From NCBI RefSeq assembly GCF_030295405.1, contig NZ_AP027080.1:2891001-2955000 (forward strand): 64,000 bases of DNA, written 5' to 3'. Under the pieces are notes generated by a model. That model made no database searches. It had not been told where the DNA came from and worked only from the letters and a program-made list of their open reading frames with translations. The translations under genes and the position numbers were made by a program. Positions 13,076 to 22,177 of the stretch are shown in pieces; within the stretch, counting starts at the first letter, position 1; each line of letters opens with the position of its first letter. Source of the stretch: Mesoterricola silvestris. GTDB taxonomy: Bacteria > Acidobacteriota > Holophagae > Holophagales > Holophagaceae.

Positions 13076-15964
13076 ATGACCTCCGCAGGACTTCGCTTCT
13101 CCCGCCTGATTCCCCTGATCATCGTCGGCGCCCCCCTCCTGGCCCAGGGCGTCTCCACCCAGCTCGCCGGCCGCATCACCTCCAAGGGCGGTGCCGCCCT
13201 CGCCGGCGCCACCGTCAGCATCCGCAACCAGGAAACCGGCCTCGTTCGCACCGTCGTCACCGATGGCAATGGCCGCTACCTGGCCGCCACCCTTCCCGTG
13301 GGCGCCTACGCGGTCACCGTCACCATGAAGGGCTACCAGACCGCCTCCAACCTCAAGATCGCCCTGAACCTGGGTGACGCCGCCCCCCTCAACGTGACCA
13401 TGGCCGCCGAAGCCGCCAGCATCGTCGAGGTGGTGGCCAGCGTCGCCGCCGTGGACTCCGAGCGCGCCAGCGCCGCGGCCTTCGTGAGCCCCGAGGACCT
13501 GGTCAACCTGCCCATGTTCAACCGGAGCTTCACCAGCCTGGCGACCCTGACGCCCCAGGTGGTGGTGGACTCCCAGCGCGGCAACCTGGCCATTGCCGGC
13601 CAGCGCGGCGTCAACACCTCCATCAACATCGACGGCGGCGACAACAACGAGCCCTTCTTCGGTGGCGCCGTGGGCGCGGCCGAAGGAAAGACCCCCTTCA
13701 CCGTGTCCGTGGAAGCCATCCGCGAGTACCAGGTGATCACCGACGGCGCCAGCGCCGAATTCGGGCGCATGGGCGGCGGCTACGTCAACGCCATCACCAA
13801 GAACGGCACCAACGACTTCACCGGCGGCCTGTTCTACTACCAGCGCCCCCAGAGCATGGTCGCCAAGAAGCCCAACGTCACCGGCACGCCTGGAAGCAAC
13901 GCGGTCGGCGACTTCACGCAGAAGCAGTTCGGCTTCTCCTCGGGCGGCCCCATCATCAAGGACAAGCTGTTCTATTTCGTCGCCTACGATGGCCAGCGCC
14001 AGACCACGCCCGTCAACATGGTCTGGGGCGGCAGCTCCCCCCTGGTGCTGGATCCCGCCAAGGCCGGCGACGCCGTCCTGATCGCCAAGAGCGGCTCCTA
14101 CAACAGCAAGGCCGACTCGGACACGATGTTCCTGCGCTTCGACTACAACATCAACACGGACAACGTCCTGCAGCTGCGCGTGAACCACTCCTCCTTCAAG
14201 GGGGACGTGGGTTCCAGTGTCACCGCCGCCCAGGAGAACATGGCCACGGACAACATCACCACGGACTCCTACGTCCTGCAGTGGAACATGGTCATCAACG
14301 CGAACTGGCTCAATGAGCTGCGCGTGAACTACGTCAAGGACGACATGCCGCGCTCGCCCTACTCCACCATGCCCGAGGTGAGCATCACCAACGGCGGGTA
14401 CTACGGCGCCTATCCCTTCGACCGCACCTACAACACCAAGCGCACCCAGTTCACCGAGAACATCAGCTACAACACGCCCACCGTCCAGCTGAAGGGCGGC
14501 ATCGACTACAACACCGTCGACGTGTCCGAGTTCTTCGCGGGCAACTGGCGCGGCGTCTACATGTTCAACTCGCAGTCGGATTTCAACGCCGGCCTGTGGT
14601 CCACCTACCGCCAGAACTTCGGCCTGAACGGCAGCGTCCAGGATGCCGGCCTCTTCTCCACCACCACCAAGCAGATGGCCGCCTACATCCAGTCCGACTG
14701 GCGCGTGACCGACGAGATCAAGCTGGGTCTGGGCGTGCGCTGGGATCGCCAGCAGAACCCCGACTACCCGATCGTGGACATGAGCAACCCCCTGGCCAAG
14801 CCCCTGCCGGTCACCGCCAAGATCCCCAACGACAGCCAGTTCTCCCCCCGCCTTTCCGCCACCTACACGCCCGGCTTCGACGGCGGCAAGACGGTGATCC
14901 GCGCCACCCTGGGCCGCTACGTCAGCACCACCCCCGCCGTCTTCCTCTACCAGGTGTTCGCCGCCAACGGCCTGCGCACCGGTTCGGTGGACTTCAAGGC
15001 CGCGGACGCCACCACCTTCGGCATTCCCCGCGGTGCGACGTTCAACCCCGCCAACCCCTACTGGATCCCCTCCTTCCCCAGCGGCGCGGCTTCCAAGATC
15101 CCGGCCTTCAGCGTCTGGACCTTCAGCCCCGACTTCAAGAACCCCTACACCGACCGCGCCAACGTGGGTGTCGAGCGTTCCTTCAACAGCCTGATCGCCG
15201 GCGTGTCCGCCACCTATGCCAAGGGCAACCAGCTGGAGCGCACCACCGACCTCAACATCGGCACGCCCTCCGTGAACGCCTACGGCCGCACGGTCTACAC
15301 CGCCCGCCCCAACTCGTCCTACCAGACCATGGGCATGTATAAGTCGGACGGCACCAGCCTCTACCACGCCTACACCCTCAGCCTGAAGTACCACAAGGAA
15401 GGCAGCGACTTCGACGCCTCCATCTTCTACACCTACTCCATCAACAAGGACTTCGACTCCAACGAGCGCAACTACTCGGGCGTGAGCATCCAGGAAGTCA
15501 ACGCCCCGGGCAAGGACTGGGGCTACGCCGACACCGACCGCCGCTCGGTCTTCACCGGCTTCATCAGCTACAACGAGCGCCGGTTCTCGGGCATCATGGC
15601 CTCCCTGGCCATCCGCTACCTGAGCGGCTTCCCCTACTCCCTGTCCTACTCCAAGGACGTGAACGGGGACGGCCAGACCTCCAACGACCGCTTCTACATC
15701 AATGGCATGGATTCGGGCCGCAACACCCTGCGTTCCTGCTCCAACACCACGCTTGACCTGGCCCTGCGGCGCGATTTCGCGCTCTACAAGAAGGTCAAGC
15801 TCACCCTGTCCGCCGACGTGTTCAACCTCCTGAACCGCCAGGACACCTACCTCAGGACCTCCGTGGATGGCTCCGGTTCCGATGCGAGCCCGAAACTCAA
15901 ATACGGCCAGACCTATGTGGGCAGCCCCCGCCAGGCTCAGCTGGGCGTGCGCCTGTCCTTCTAG
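13076..15964 (+). CDS. TonB-dependent receptor, Oar-like, with carboxypeptidase-regulatory domain
   Basis: A 962-residue outer-membrane protein. A signal peptide ending near LLAQG is followed by a carboxypeptidase-regulatory-like beta domain (about 25-110, with GGAALAGATVSIRNQETG and TDGNGRYLAATLPVGAY). A plug-like region (NLPMFNRSFTSLATLTPQV, INIDGGDNNEPFFGG) and a long beta-barrel with many aromatic strands follow, and the protein ends in phenylalanine (LGVRLSF). This architecture is abundant in Acidobacteriota and Oar of Myxococcus. The substrate is unknown. GGAG six bases upstream selects ATG 13076 over ATG 13064. The gene is alone and ends in a strong terminator. Codon use is slightly more biased to C-ending codons than its neighbours, suggesting high expression. 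Confidence 0.88.
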   Translation: MTSAGLRFSRLIPLIIVGAPLLAQGVSTQLAGRITSKGGAALAGATVSIRNQETGLVRTVVTDGNGRYLAATLPVGAYAVTVTMKGYQTASNLKIALNLGDAAPLNVTMAAEAASIVEVVASVAAVDSERASAAAFVSPEDLVNLPMFNRSFTSLATLTPQVVVDSQRGNLAIAGQRGVNTSINIDGGDNNEPFFGGAVGAAEGKTPFTVSVEAIREYQVITDGASAEFGRMGGGYVNAITKNGTNDFTGGLFYYQRPQSMVAKKPNVTGTPGSNAVGDFTQKQFGFSSGGPIIKDKLFYFVAYDGQRQTTPVNMVWGGSSPLVLDPAKAGDAVLIAKSGSYNSKADSDTMFLRFDYNINTDNVLQLRVNHSSFKGDVGSSVTAAQENMATDNITTDSYVLQWNMVINANWLNELRVNYVKDDMPRSPYSTMPEVSITNGGYYGAYPFDRTYNTKRTQFTENISYNTPTVQLKGGIDYNTVDVSEFFAGNWRGVYMFNSQSDFNAGLWSTYRQNFGLNGSVQDAGLFSTTTKQMAAYIQSDWRVTDEIKLGLGVRWDRQQNPDYPIVDMSNPLAKPLPVTAKIPNDSQFSPRLSATYTPGFDGGKTVIRATLGRYVSTTPAVFLYQVFAANGLRTGSVDFKAADATTFGIPRGATFNPANPYWIPSFPSGAASKIPAFSVWTFSPDFKNPYTDRANVGVERSFNSLIAGVSATYAKGNQLERTTDLNIGTPSVNAYGRTVYTARPNSSYQTMGMYKSDGTSLYHAYTLSLKYHKEGSDFDASIFYTYSINKDFDSNERNYSGVSIQEVNAPGKDWGYADTDRRSVFTGFISYNERRFSGIMASLAIRYLSGFPYSLSYSKDVNGDGQTSNDRFYINGMDSGRNTLRSCSNTTLDLALRRDFALYKKVKLTLSADVFNLLNRQDTYLRTSVDGSGSDASPKLKYGQTYVGSPRQAQLGVRLSF

Positions 15965-15982
15965 TCAGACCCGCTTGGGAAA

Positions 15983-16011
15983 GGGGCGGCCTTCGGGCCG
16001 CCCCTTTTTTT
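15983..16011 (+). terminator. Rho-independent terminator of the TonB-dependent receptor gene
   Basis: A perfect 9-bp stem, GGGGCGGCC (15983-15991) with GGCCGCCCC (15996-16004), and a TTCG tetraloop are followed by seven T. It begins 18 bases after the receptor stop codon. Confidence 0.93.
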
Positions 16012-16020
16012 CATGCACGA

Positions 16021-16046
16021 AAACGCCCCGGCGCGCCGGGGCGTTT
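16021..16046 (-). terminator. Terminator hairpin of the split 5'-nucleotidase operon
   Basis: AAACGCCCCGGCG and CGCCGGGGCGTTT form a perfect 26-bp palindrome, 17 bases beyond the metallophosphatase stop codon at 16064. Read on the minus strand the stem runs into TTTTC. With the neighbouring hairpin it separates two convergent transcripts. Confidence 0.8.
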
Positions 16047-16063
16047 CCGCGGGTCCCGCCCCC

Positions 16064-16957
16064 TCAGGCCAGGACCGGCACCGCCATGCCCGAGGACGCC
16101 AGTTTCAGGCCGTTGCGCACCGTGAAGTCCATGCGGCCCAGGTTCACGCCGGCGAAGCCCACCTGGAAGATCTCCGTGTCGCCCACCTTCACGGGGGCGT
16201 CCAGGAAGGTGTGGCTGTGGCCGCCGATGATGACGTCGATGCCGGGCACCAGCTTGGCCAGGTGCAGGTCGTCCATGGCGTAGCCGTGGAGGTCGTAGCC
16301 CAGGTGGCTGAGCACCACCACCAGGTCCACCTTCTCCACCTCGCGCAGGTGGCGGATCACGGGCTTGATGGATTCCACGGGGTCCCGCCAGTCCACGCCC
16401 ACGTGGTTCTTGGGGGAGACCAGGCCCTTGAAGTCCACGCAGAGGCCCGTGAGGCCCACCTTCACGCCGGGGAACTCCCGCACGTGGTGGGGGCGCAGGC
16501 GCGCGGCGAGGGCGGGGGCGCCCTTGGCGTCCAGGTTGCAGTTCAGGAAGGGGAACTTCGCTTCGGACATGGCGGCCACCAGGGCGTCCACGCCGTTGTC
16601 GAAATCGTGGTTGCCCAGGGTGCCGGCGTCGTAGCCGCACATGCTCATGAGGCGGTAGTCCAGGAAGCCCTTGTATTCGTTGAAATAGGGAGTGCCCTGG
16701 AAGACGTCGCCGGCGTCGAGCACCAGGAGGTTGGGAGTGGTGGCGCGGATCTGCTTGATCATCGTCGCGCGCCGGGCCATGCCGCCGCGGCCGGTGAGGT
16801 TGCCGCTGCCGGGCCCGAAGGGCTCGATGCGGGAATGGGTGTCGTTGGTGTGCAGGAGGGTGATGCGGCCCGCGCCGGGGGCGTCCTGGGCGCGCAGGGG
16901 CAGGCTGGAGACGGCGGTGGCGGCCCCGAGGGCCTGGAGGAAGGTGCGGCGTTCCAT
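16064..16957 (-). CDS. Metallophosphatase: catalytic half of a split 5'-nucleotidase (UshA-like)
   Basis: A 297-residue exported calcineurin-like phosphoesterase. The N-terminus ERRTFLQALGAA is a twin-arginine type signal, then RITLLHTNDTHSRIEPF begins the catalytic domain. Metal motifs follow: LDAGDVFQGTPYF, TLGNHDFDNG, VVLSHLGYDLHGYA and IIGGHSHTFLD. This is the N-terminal, two-metal catalytic domain of periplasmic 5'-nucleotidases. The C-terminal nucleotide-binding domain is missing here and encoded by the gene immediately upstream (7-base gap), so the two products probably act together on periplasmic nucleotides. Length is about half that of UshA. Confidence 0.88.
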   Translation of the reverse strand: MERRTFLQALGAATAVSSLPLRAQDAPGAGRITLLHTNDTHSRIEPFGPGSGNLTGRGGMARRATMIKQIRATTPNLLVLDAGDVFQGTPYFNEYKGFLDYRLMSMCGYDAGTLGNHDFDNGVDALVAAMSEAKFPFLNCNLDAKGAPALAARLRPHHVREFPGVKVGLTGLCVDFKGLVSPKNHVGVDWRDPVESIKPVIRHLREVEKVDLVVVLSHLGYDLHGYAMDDLHLAKLVPGIDVIIGGHSHTFLDAPVKVGDTEIFQVGFAGVNLGRMDFTVRNGLKLASSGMAVPVLA

Positions 16958-16964
16958 GGGGATC

Positions 16965-17768
16965 CTAGAACTTGAAGGTCGAGGCCTTGATGGCCGCGGC
17001 GATTTCGGGGGAGTAGGTGTAGCGGGCGCCCTCCTCGGGCTGGATGGGCTTATGCTCCCGGCCCATGCGCTCGCACACGTCGATGACCAGCTGGCGCACC
17101 GGCTGGCCCGTGAGCACCACGTTCCGCCCGGCCTTGAGGGTGGGGGTGCCGTCCCCGTTGGCCAGGAGGTAGTCGGTGGTGGCGACCTTCACGGTGGCCG
17201 CGGGGTCGATGGGGGTGCCGTCGCTCCAGGTGATGGAGACCACCGGGTGGTCCGGGGTGCCGGTGACGGAGGCCCGGGCCCCCGAGAAGGGCTCGCCGCC
17301 CCGCCTCTGGATGCCTTCCTTGATGATCTGGATCACCTCGGCGCCGGTGTACTCGGCGATCACCAGCTCGTTGTCGAAGGGCAGCACCTCGTAGATGTCC
17401 TGGACCTTCACTTCGCCGGGGTTGATGTTGCGGCGCAGGCCGCCGGTGTTGGTGAAGGCGAAGCGCACGTCGGCCTTGCAGACCCGGGTGGCGCCCTCCC
17501 GCATGACGTCGGCCAGGAAGAAGCCCAGGGGGTTGTCCCCCGCGGCCTTGGCCTTGCCGATGCCCTTGGGGGAGATGCCCAGCACCCGGCCGAAGCTGGC
17601 GTGGATCTTCTCGGCGAGGGGCGCGAGGTACTTGGCCATTTCCGCATCGTCGGCCACGGCCGGCCCCACGGGGTTGGCCACCGCGGCGTCCATGCGGGGC
17701 GCCGGAGTCTGCGCCACCAGGGCGAAGCCCAGGGCCCAGGTTCCAAGAATCATGGGGAGCTTTCTCAC
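16965..17768 (-). CDS. 5'-nucleotidase C-terminal domain protein: substrate-binding half
   Basis: A 267-residue exported protein (Sec signal MRKLPMILGTWALGFALVAQ) consisting only of the 5_nucleotid_C domain. Visible family features are NPLGFFLADVMREGA, FAFTNTGGLRRNINPGEV and IYEVLPFDNELV, the segment that contributes the nucleotide-stacking surface in UshA. It lacks any catalytic metal motif. It is the first gene of a two-gene operon with the catalytic half, an order reversed from the fused enzyme. The two halves use different export signals (Sec here, apparently Tat for the partner), which is odd if they assemble. Confidence 0.85.
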   Translation of the reverse strand: MRKLPMILGTWALGFALVAQTPAPRMDAAVANPVGPAVADDAEMAKYLAPLAEKIHASFGRVLGISPKGIGKAKAAGDNPLGFFLADVMREGATRVCKADVRFAFTNTGGLRRNINPGEVKVQDIYEVLPFDNELVIAEYTGAEVIQIIKEGIQRRGGEPFSGARASVTGTPDHPVVSITWSDGTPIDPAATVKVATTDYLLANGDGTPTLKAGRNVVLTGQPVRQLVIDVCERMGREHKPIQPEEGARYTYSPEIAAAIKASTFKF

Positions 17769-17850
17769 GTCGTTCCTCTCGCGTCGAATAGGTCGTTGGC
17801 CTACCCGACAGTATGCCAGGACGTACCATCAAACCAAGAGGTATGAACGG

Positions 17851-18990
17851 TTAACGCACCCGCTCCCGGTGCAGGGTGTACCGCTCCAGCCGGCCCGGAT
17901 CCAGGGTCACGCCCGTGCCGGGGCCCGGGGGGATGGCGATGAAGCCGCCGGGACCCAGCACCACCGGCGGGTCGGCGATATCCTCCCGGAAGTACCGGCG
18001 GGTTTCCGAGGTGTCCCCGGGGATGGAGAAATTATCCACCGTCTGGAGGTGGATGTTCACGGCCCGGCCCAGGCCCGTCTCGTCCATGCCCCCGGACCAC
18101 ACCGGGACGCCCCGCTCCTGGCAGTGCCGGGCGATGCGGATGGATTCCAGGAGCCCGCCCACCCTGCCCTGCTTGATGTTGATGACCCGGCAGGCCCCCA
18201 GCCCCAGGGCGGCGGCGGCGTCGTCCAGGCTGTGGATGGATTCGTCCAGGCACAGGGCGGTCTTCAGCTGGGGCTGCAGGAGGGAATGCTGGTAGATGTC
18301 GTGGTAGCCCAGGGGCTGCTCGATCATGGTGAGGCCGAAGGCGTCCAGGCCCTTGAGGTGCCCGGCGTCCTCCAGGGTGTAGTCGCCGTTGGCGTCGGCC
18401 ATGAGGGCGATGTCCGGGAAGCGCTCCCGCACCGCGGCCACCCAGGCCACGTCCTTGCCGCGCATGATCTTCATCTTCACCCGGTGGTAGCCCTGGTCCA
18501 CGGCCTCCTCCACCTTGGCCAGCAGGGCCCCGGTGCTCTCCTGGATGCCGATGCTGATGCCCGAGGGCACAGGCCTGGCTTCGTACCCCAGCAGCTCGTG
18601 GAGGGGGATGCCCCTGCGCCTGGCCATGAGGTCCAGGAGGGCGTTTTCCACCGTGGCCTTGGCCATGGGGTTGCCCCGCACCTTCCGGAACCGGCCCAGG
18701 GCCTCCCCCAGGGTGCGCCCGGGCTCCAGCTCCTTGAGCAGGAAGTCCCGGATGAGGTGCCGGGCGGTTGTGGTGGTCTCGCCGTCATAATAGGGGTCCG
18801 GATCCGCCACGCATTCGCCCCAGCCCACGAAGCCGTCCTGCTCGAGCCGCAGGAGGAGGGCCTCCTTGACCGCCCAGGAGGCGACGCTGGTGCCGAAGGG
18901 CTCCACGAAGGGCACGCTCACGACCACGAAGTCGATGCGGTCAAGGGTTCCCAGGACCTCGTCCTCGGGCGAATGAAAATTTTTGATCAT
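17851..18990 (-). CDS. menC: o-Succinylbenzoate synthase (enolase superfamily)
   Basis: A 379-residue enolase-superfamily enzyme, best matching the o-succinylbenzoate synthase/N-succinylamino acid racemase group. It dehydrates SHCHC to o-succinylbenzoate in menaquinone synthesis. Catalytic Lys172-x-Lys174 lies in RVKMKI, metal ligands are Asp199 (MADANGDY), Glu224 (IEQPLGYHD) and Asp249 (LDES), and the second base Lys273 is in NIKQGRVGG. Usual length is near 370. The start ATG 18990 has GAGG five bases upstream. No other men genes are adjacent, so N-succinylamino-acid racemase activity cannot be excluded. Confidence 0.83.
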   Translation of the reverse strand: MIKNFHSPEDEVLGTLDRIDFVVVSVPFVEPFGTSVASWAVKEALLLRLEQDGFVGWGECVADPDPYYDGETTTTARHLIRDFLLKELEPGRTLGEALGRFRKVRGNPMAKATVENALLDLMARRRGIPLHELLGYEARPVPSGISIGIQESTGALLAKVEEAVDQGYHRVKMKIMRGKDVAWVAAVRERFPDIALMADANGDYTLEDAGHLKGLDAFGLTMIEQPLGYHDIYQHSLLQPQLKTALCLDESIHSLDDAAAALGLGACRVINIKQGRVGGLLESIRIARHCQERGVPVWSGGMDETGLGRAVNIHLQTVDNFSIPGDTSETRRYFREDIADPPVVLGPGGFIAIPPGPGTGVTLDPGRLERYTLHRERVR

Positions 18991-19067
18991 GATGCCTCAC
19001 AAGTTTTCACATTCCGCCGGTTGTGGGATGATTGATTCTATACCGCAACATCATGAGGAAGCGACGA

Positions 19068-20057
19068 ATGCACGCGAAGCCACTGGACACCCTGCTCCTT
19101 TTCTCCCTCCCCGCCTCCGGCAAGTCCGAAATGCGCCGGTACCTGGCCAGCCTCACCCCCGAGCAGTGCCGCGACGATTTCGGCATGGGCCCCACGGCCC
19201 AGCTCGACGACTACCCGTACGTTCATCTCATGCACCGCATGGACGATGAGCTCCAGGCCCGGGGCTGCGGCTACCGGTTCTACTACGGCGCCACCCGGCC
19301 CTTCCAGGACGAGTGGACCTGGGCGGCCCTCATCGAGCTGCTCAACGAGGACTACGCCAACCTCCGCAAGGGCGCCCACACCGACACCCCCAGCGCCGCC
19401 CAGCTCCTCTTCGACCGCTTGGACGAGGCGCGGGTGCGCGCCGGCATGCTGCCCGTCCTGGACGAGCTGCCCCACCGCATCCGCAAGTCCATGGCCGAGG
19501 CCCTGGAGGCCGAGTGCCGCGCGGAGCTGGATACCCTGAACCGCCAGAACGCCCTGGGCATCGAAGGCAAGACCATCGTCATCGAGGCGGCCCGGGGCGG
19601 CGCCAACGGCTCCGCCTTCCCCCTCACCCCGCCCCACGGCTACGCCACCGCCTTCCAGCACCTGTCCACGGACATCCTGGACCGCGCCAGCCTCATGTAC
19701 ATCTGGGTGGAGCCCGCCCAGAGCCGCCACAAGAACATCGAACGGGGCAAGCCCGATGGCCAGGGCAGCATCCTGAACCACAGCGTCCCCATGGAAGTGA
19801 TGCTGGGCCAGTACGGCTGCGACGACATGGCCTACCTCCTGGAGCAGAGCGACCGCCCCGGCACCATCCGCGTGGACCGCCTCGTGGCCGAGGGCGACCG
19901 GTACAGCACCCGCACCTGGCACATCCCCGCCTCCCGCTTCGACAACCGGCAGGACCTCACGACCTTCGTGCGCGAACCCCGGGAGAACTGGAAGGCCGCG
20001 GACGTGGCCGCCATCCATGGAGGCCTGAAGGAGACCTTCCGGAACTTCGGCCGATAG
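19068..20057 (+). CDS. Unknown protein with degenerate P-loop, paired with a membrane protein
   Basis: A 329-residue cytoplasmic protein that I do not recognise as a named family. Near the N-terminus, TLLLFSLPASGKSEM is a hydrophobic strand and P-loop of the S-x4-GKS form, lacking the usual first Gly/Ala. Later blocks rich in charged residues include LDELPHRIRKSMAEALEAE, KTIVIEAARGGANGS (a Walker-B-like strand) and LMYIWVEPAQSRHKN. A nucleotide-kinase-like or NTP-dependent role is plausible but unproven. I choose ATG 19068, which follows GAGGAAG by six bases; ATG 19053 and TTG 19032 are in frame. The next gene starts one base after its stop, so the two form an operon. Confidence 0.75.
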   Translation: MHAKPLDTLLLFSLPASGKSEMRRYLASLTPEQCRDDFGMGPTAQLDDYPYVHLMHRMDDELQARGCGYRFYYGATRPFQDEWTWAALIELLNEDYANLRKGAHTDTPSAAQLLFDRLDEARVRAGMLPVLDELPHRIRKSMAEALEAECRAELDTLNRQNALGIEGKTIVIEAARGGANGSAFPLTPPHGYATAFQHLSTDILDRASLMYIWVEPAQSRHKNIERGKPDGQGSILNHSVPMEVMLGQYGCDDMAYLLEQSDRPGTIRVDRLVAEGDRYSTRTWHIPASRFDNRQDLTTFVREPRENWKAADVAAIHGGLKETFRNFGR

Positions 20058-20058
20058 G

Positions 20059-21156
20059 ATGTTCAAATCAGCCGAAGGAAGCACCGAGAGGCTCCTGCAG
20101 CTCTGCACGGGCTATTTCCTACTGTACGTCGTCACGGGCCTGGTGGTGAAGGCCTTCACCGGGGCGCCCCACACCCCCATGGGCACCCCGCCCATGAACG
20201 ACATCGCGTTCCTGGCCTACAACACCCTGGGCGCCAACCTCACCTGCCTGATCCCCGCCGTGGTCCTGGGCTGGTGGCGCATGAAGTCCATCCGCCCCGC
20301 GCGGATCTGCGGCGTGGAGGTCCCCTCGGAGATCTTCTACATCATCCCCAGCGGCATCTGCACGGCCATCGTCATCCCCACCACGACCCTCATGTACACC
20401 CTGCCCATCTCCGTGATGGTGGCCATGGTGATCATGCGGGCCTCGGTCATCGTCATCGGCCGGGTGGTGGACGGCATCCAGATCGCCCAGGGCATCCTCC
20501 AGAAGCGCATCTACTGGGAGGAGAACGCGGCGGTGGTCTTCGCGGTGCTGGCGGCCTGCATCGAGCTGTTCGGGCCCCACACCGGGGGCTTCGCCTTCCT
20601 GCACAACCAGGCCGCCCTGGTGATCTTCACCAGCTACATCAGCTCCTACGCCATCCGCATCTACATCATGAACTACTACAAGAACACCCGGCCCCGGGGC
20701 GCGCCCCTGGACAACAAGGCGTTCTTCGCGGTGGAGCAGATCGCGGCCTCCGTGGCCATGGTCCTCATCTCCCTGGCGGTGTTCTTCTCGCCCAGGCTCT
20801 TCCCGGCCTGGGGCGGGGTGCGCCAGATCGCGGCCTTCGTGGGCGCCATCCGGACCCCCAGCCCGGGCTGGTTCTGGGCCTCCTTCTCGGGCCTGGCCTT
20901 CGGGCTCGTGGCGTTCTTCTCCGTGTTCATCTTCATGTTCAAGGGGCGCACCGCCACCTTCACGGGCCTGATCAACCGGCTCACCTCGCTGGTGGCGGGC
21001 ACCGCGGCCACCCTCCTGGGGCACTGGCTCTTCGCGAGCCGGCTGCCCAGCCTCCAGAACTGGGTGTCCCTGGGCTTCGTGCTGGTGGCCGTGTTCTTCC
21101 TCTCCCGCGCCGAACGGCGCCGGGCCCAGGAGCTCAAGCTGGCCCGGGAGATCTGA
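20059..21156 (+). CDS. Polytopic membrane protein, about ten transmembrane segments
   Basis: A 365-residue inner-membrane protein with roughly ten hydrophobic helices. Examples are LLYVVTGLVV, LTCLIPAVVLGWW, SVMVAMVIMRASVIVIG, AAVVFAVLAACIELFG, SVAMVLISLAVFFS, FSGLAFGLVAFFSVFIFMF and WVSLGFVLVAVFFLS. The organisation resembles drug/metabolite-transporter-like proteins, but I see no diagnostic motif. It begins one base after the upstream P-loop gene stop and is surely cotranscribed with it. Its 3' end overlaps the convergent FemAB-like gene by 23 bases. Function is unknown; a transporter or lipid-related role coupled to the P-loop partner is speculation. Confidence 0.8.
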   Translation: MFKSAEGSTERLLQLCTGYFLLYVVTGLVVKAFTGAPHTPMGTPPMNDIAFLAYNTLGANLTCLIPAVVLGWWRMKSIRPARICGVEVPSEIFYIIPSGICTAIVIPTTTLMYTLPISVMVAMVIMRASVIVIGRVVDGIQIAQGILQKRIYWEENAAVVFAVLAACIELFGPHTGGFAFLHNQAALVIFTSYISSYAIRIYIMNYYKNTRPRGAPLDNKAFFAVEQIAASVAMVLISLAVFFSPRLFPAWGGVRQIAAFVGAIRTPSPGWFWASFSGLAFGLVAFFSVFIFMFKGRTATFTGLINRLTSLVAGTAATLLGHWLFASRLPSLQNWVSLGFVLVAVFFLSRAERRRAQELKLAREI

Positions 21157-22177
21157 CCACCCGGATCGTGTAGCAGTGATTGGCGTGCGCGACGCCCCCG
21201 TAATCGAACTTGTACCGCTCGTTGCCGCGGGCCAGGTCGAGGACGGGGGTGTCGTTCCGCTCCAGGAGGTGCCGGATGGTCCCCTGGATCAGCAGGCCCC
21301 CGGGGCTGTAGGCCCCGAAGCGCCCCTCCACGGCCAGGAAGGGCAGCGTGATGGACCCGTCCCCGGCCCGGAAGCCCGCGCAGAATCCCGCGACGGCCCC
21401 GTCGATGTGGAGGATGGCGTAGCAGGTGTTGGGCAGGCGGCCCAGGGCCAGGATGGTCGGGTTGAACCACCGGCGGAGGCAGTAGGGGAAGTACTTCCGG
21501 ACCTTGAAATTGACGCCCTTCTGCCGCATCCGGCGCCAGTACAGGTCGAAGAGCCGGAGCTGCGTGGCGAAGGGCATGGGCTGGTCCAGGAAGGTGCGGA
21601 CCTCCCAGCGCCGGCCGTCCGCCTCCAGGCGCCGGGCGGCGGCTCGCAGCTTCTGGCGGTGCCCCTTGGCCAGGCCGCCCAGGTAGCCGTCGAAGTCTAC
21701 CCCCAGGGGGATATGGGCGCAGGGCATCTCCTTGCGCTCCAGCTCCGCCGGGCCGAAGGCCGCCTCCACGAGCCGGTCCATGCGGCTCCCGGCCCGGACG
21801 CGGCTGAAGGTGAAGGCCATGGGGCGTCCCCCCGCGATCGCCTCCAGGGCGAAGCGCAGGGCTCCGGCCGTGGTCGCCTCCCCCGTGATGGCCTCCAGGT
21901 ACCCGGCCTGGGAGAATTCGCCCCACAGGAAGGCCTGCCCCGCCATGGCCCCCCGGCCCACGTGGAGCGGCAGGAGCAGCACCGTGCGGTCCGCGTCGTC
22001 CCGCACCTCGTACACGCGGTTGCGGTAGAGGGGCCGGGTGGAAAGCAGGAAGAAGCGCCCGACGATGCTGCAGTAGTCGAAGCCCTGGAAGGGCGTGTGC
22101 TCCCGGCCGTCGCCGTACAGGGCCCGCCAGGGGCCTTCCGCCGAACGCAAATCGGTGTGCAGGATGAGCCGGGGCAT
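21134..22177 (-). CDS. CelD/FemAB-like GNAT-fold acyltransferase
   Basis: A 347-residue protein resembling the BcsL/CelD-type acetyltransferase group. The core features are FFLLSTRPLYRNRVYEV, GYLGGLAKGHRQKLRAAARRLE (an RxK basic segment as in FemAB-like proteins), and then YAILHIDGAVAGFCAGF and YSPGGLLIQGTIRHLLE near the C-terminus, where the acyl-CoA site lies in GNAT folds. The acceptor is unknown; relatives often act in polysaccharide or cell-envelope modification. The stop codon lies within the 3' end of the convergent membrane-protein gene. The ATG at 22177 is followed upstream by a 249-bp gap to the MFS gene. Confidence 0.7.
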   Translation of the reverse strand: MPRLILHTDLRSAEGPWRALYGDGREHTPFQGFDYCSIVGRFFLLSTRPLYRNRVYEVRDDADRTVLLLPLHVGRGAMAGQAFLWGEFSQAGYLEAITGEATTAGALRFALEAIAGGRPMAFTFSRVRAGSRMDRLVEAAFGPAELERKEMPCAHIPLGVDFDGYLGGLAKGHRQKLRAAARRLEADGRRWEVRTFLDQPMPFATQLRLFDLYWRRMRQKGVNFKVRKYFPYCLRRWFNPTILALGRLPNTCYAILHIDGAVAGFCAGFRAGDGSITLPFLAVEGRFGAYSPGGLLIQGTIRHLLERNDTPVLDLARGNERYKFDYGGVAHANHCYTIRVVRSPGPA

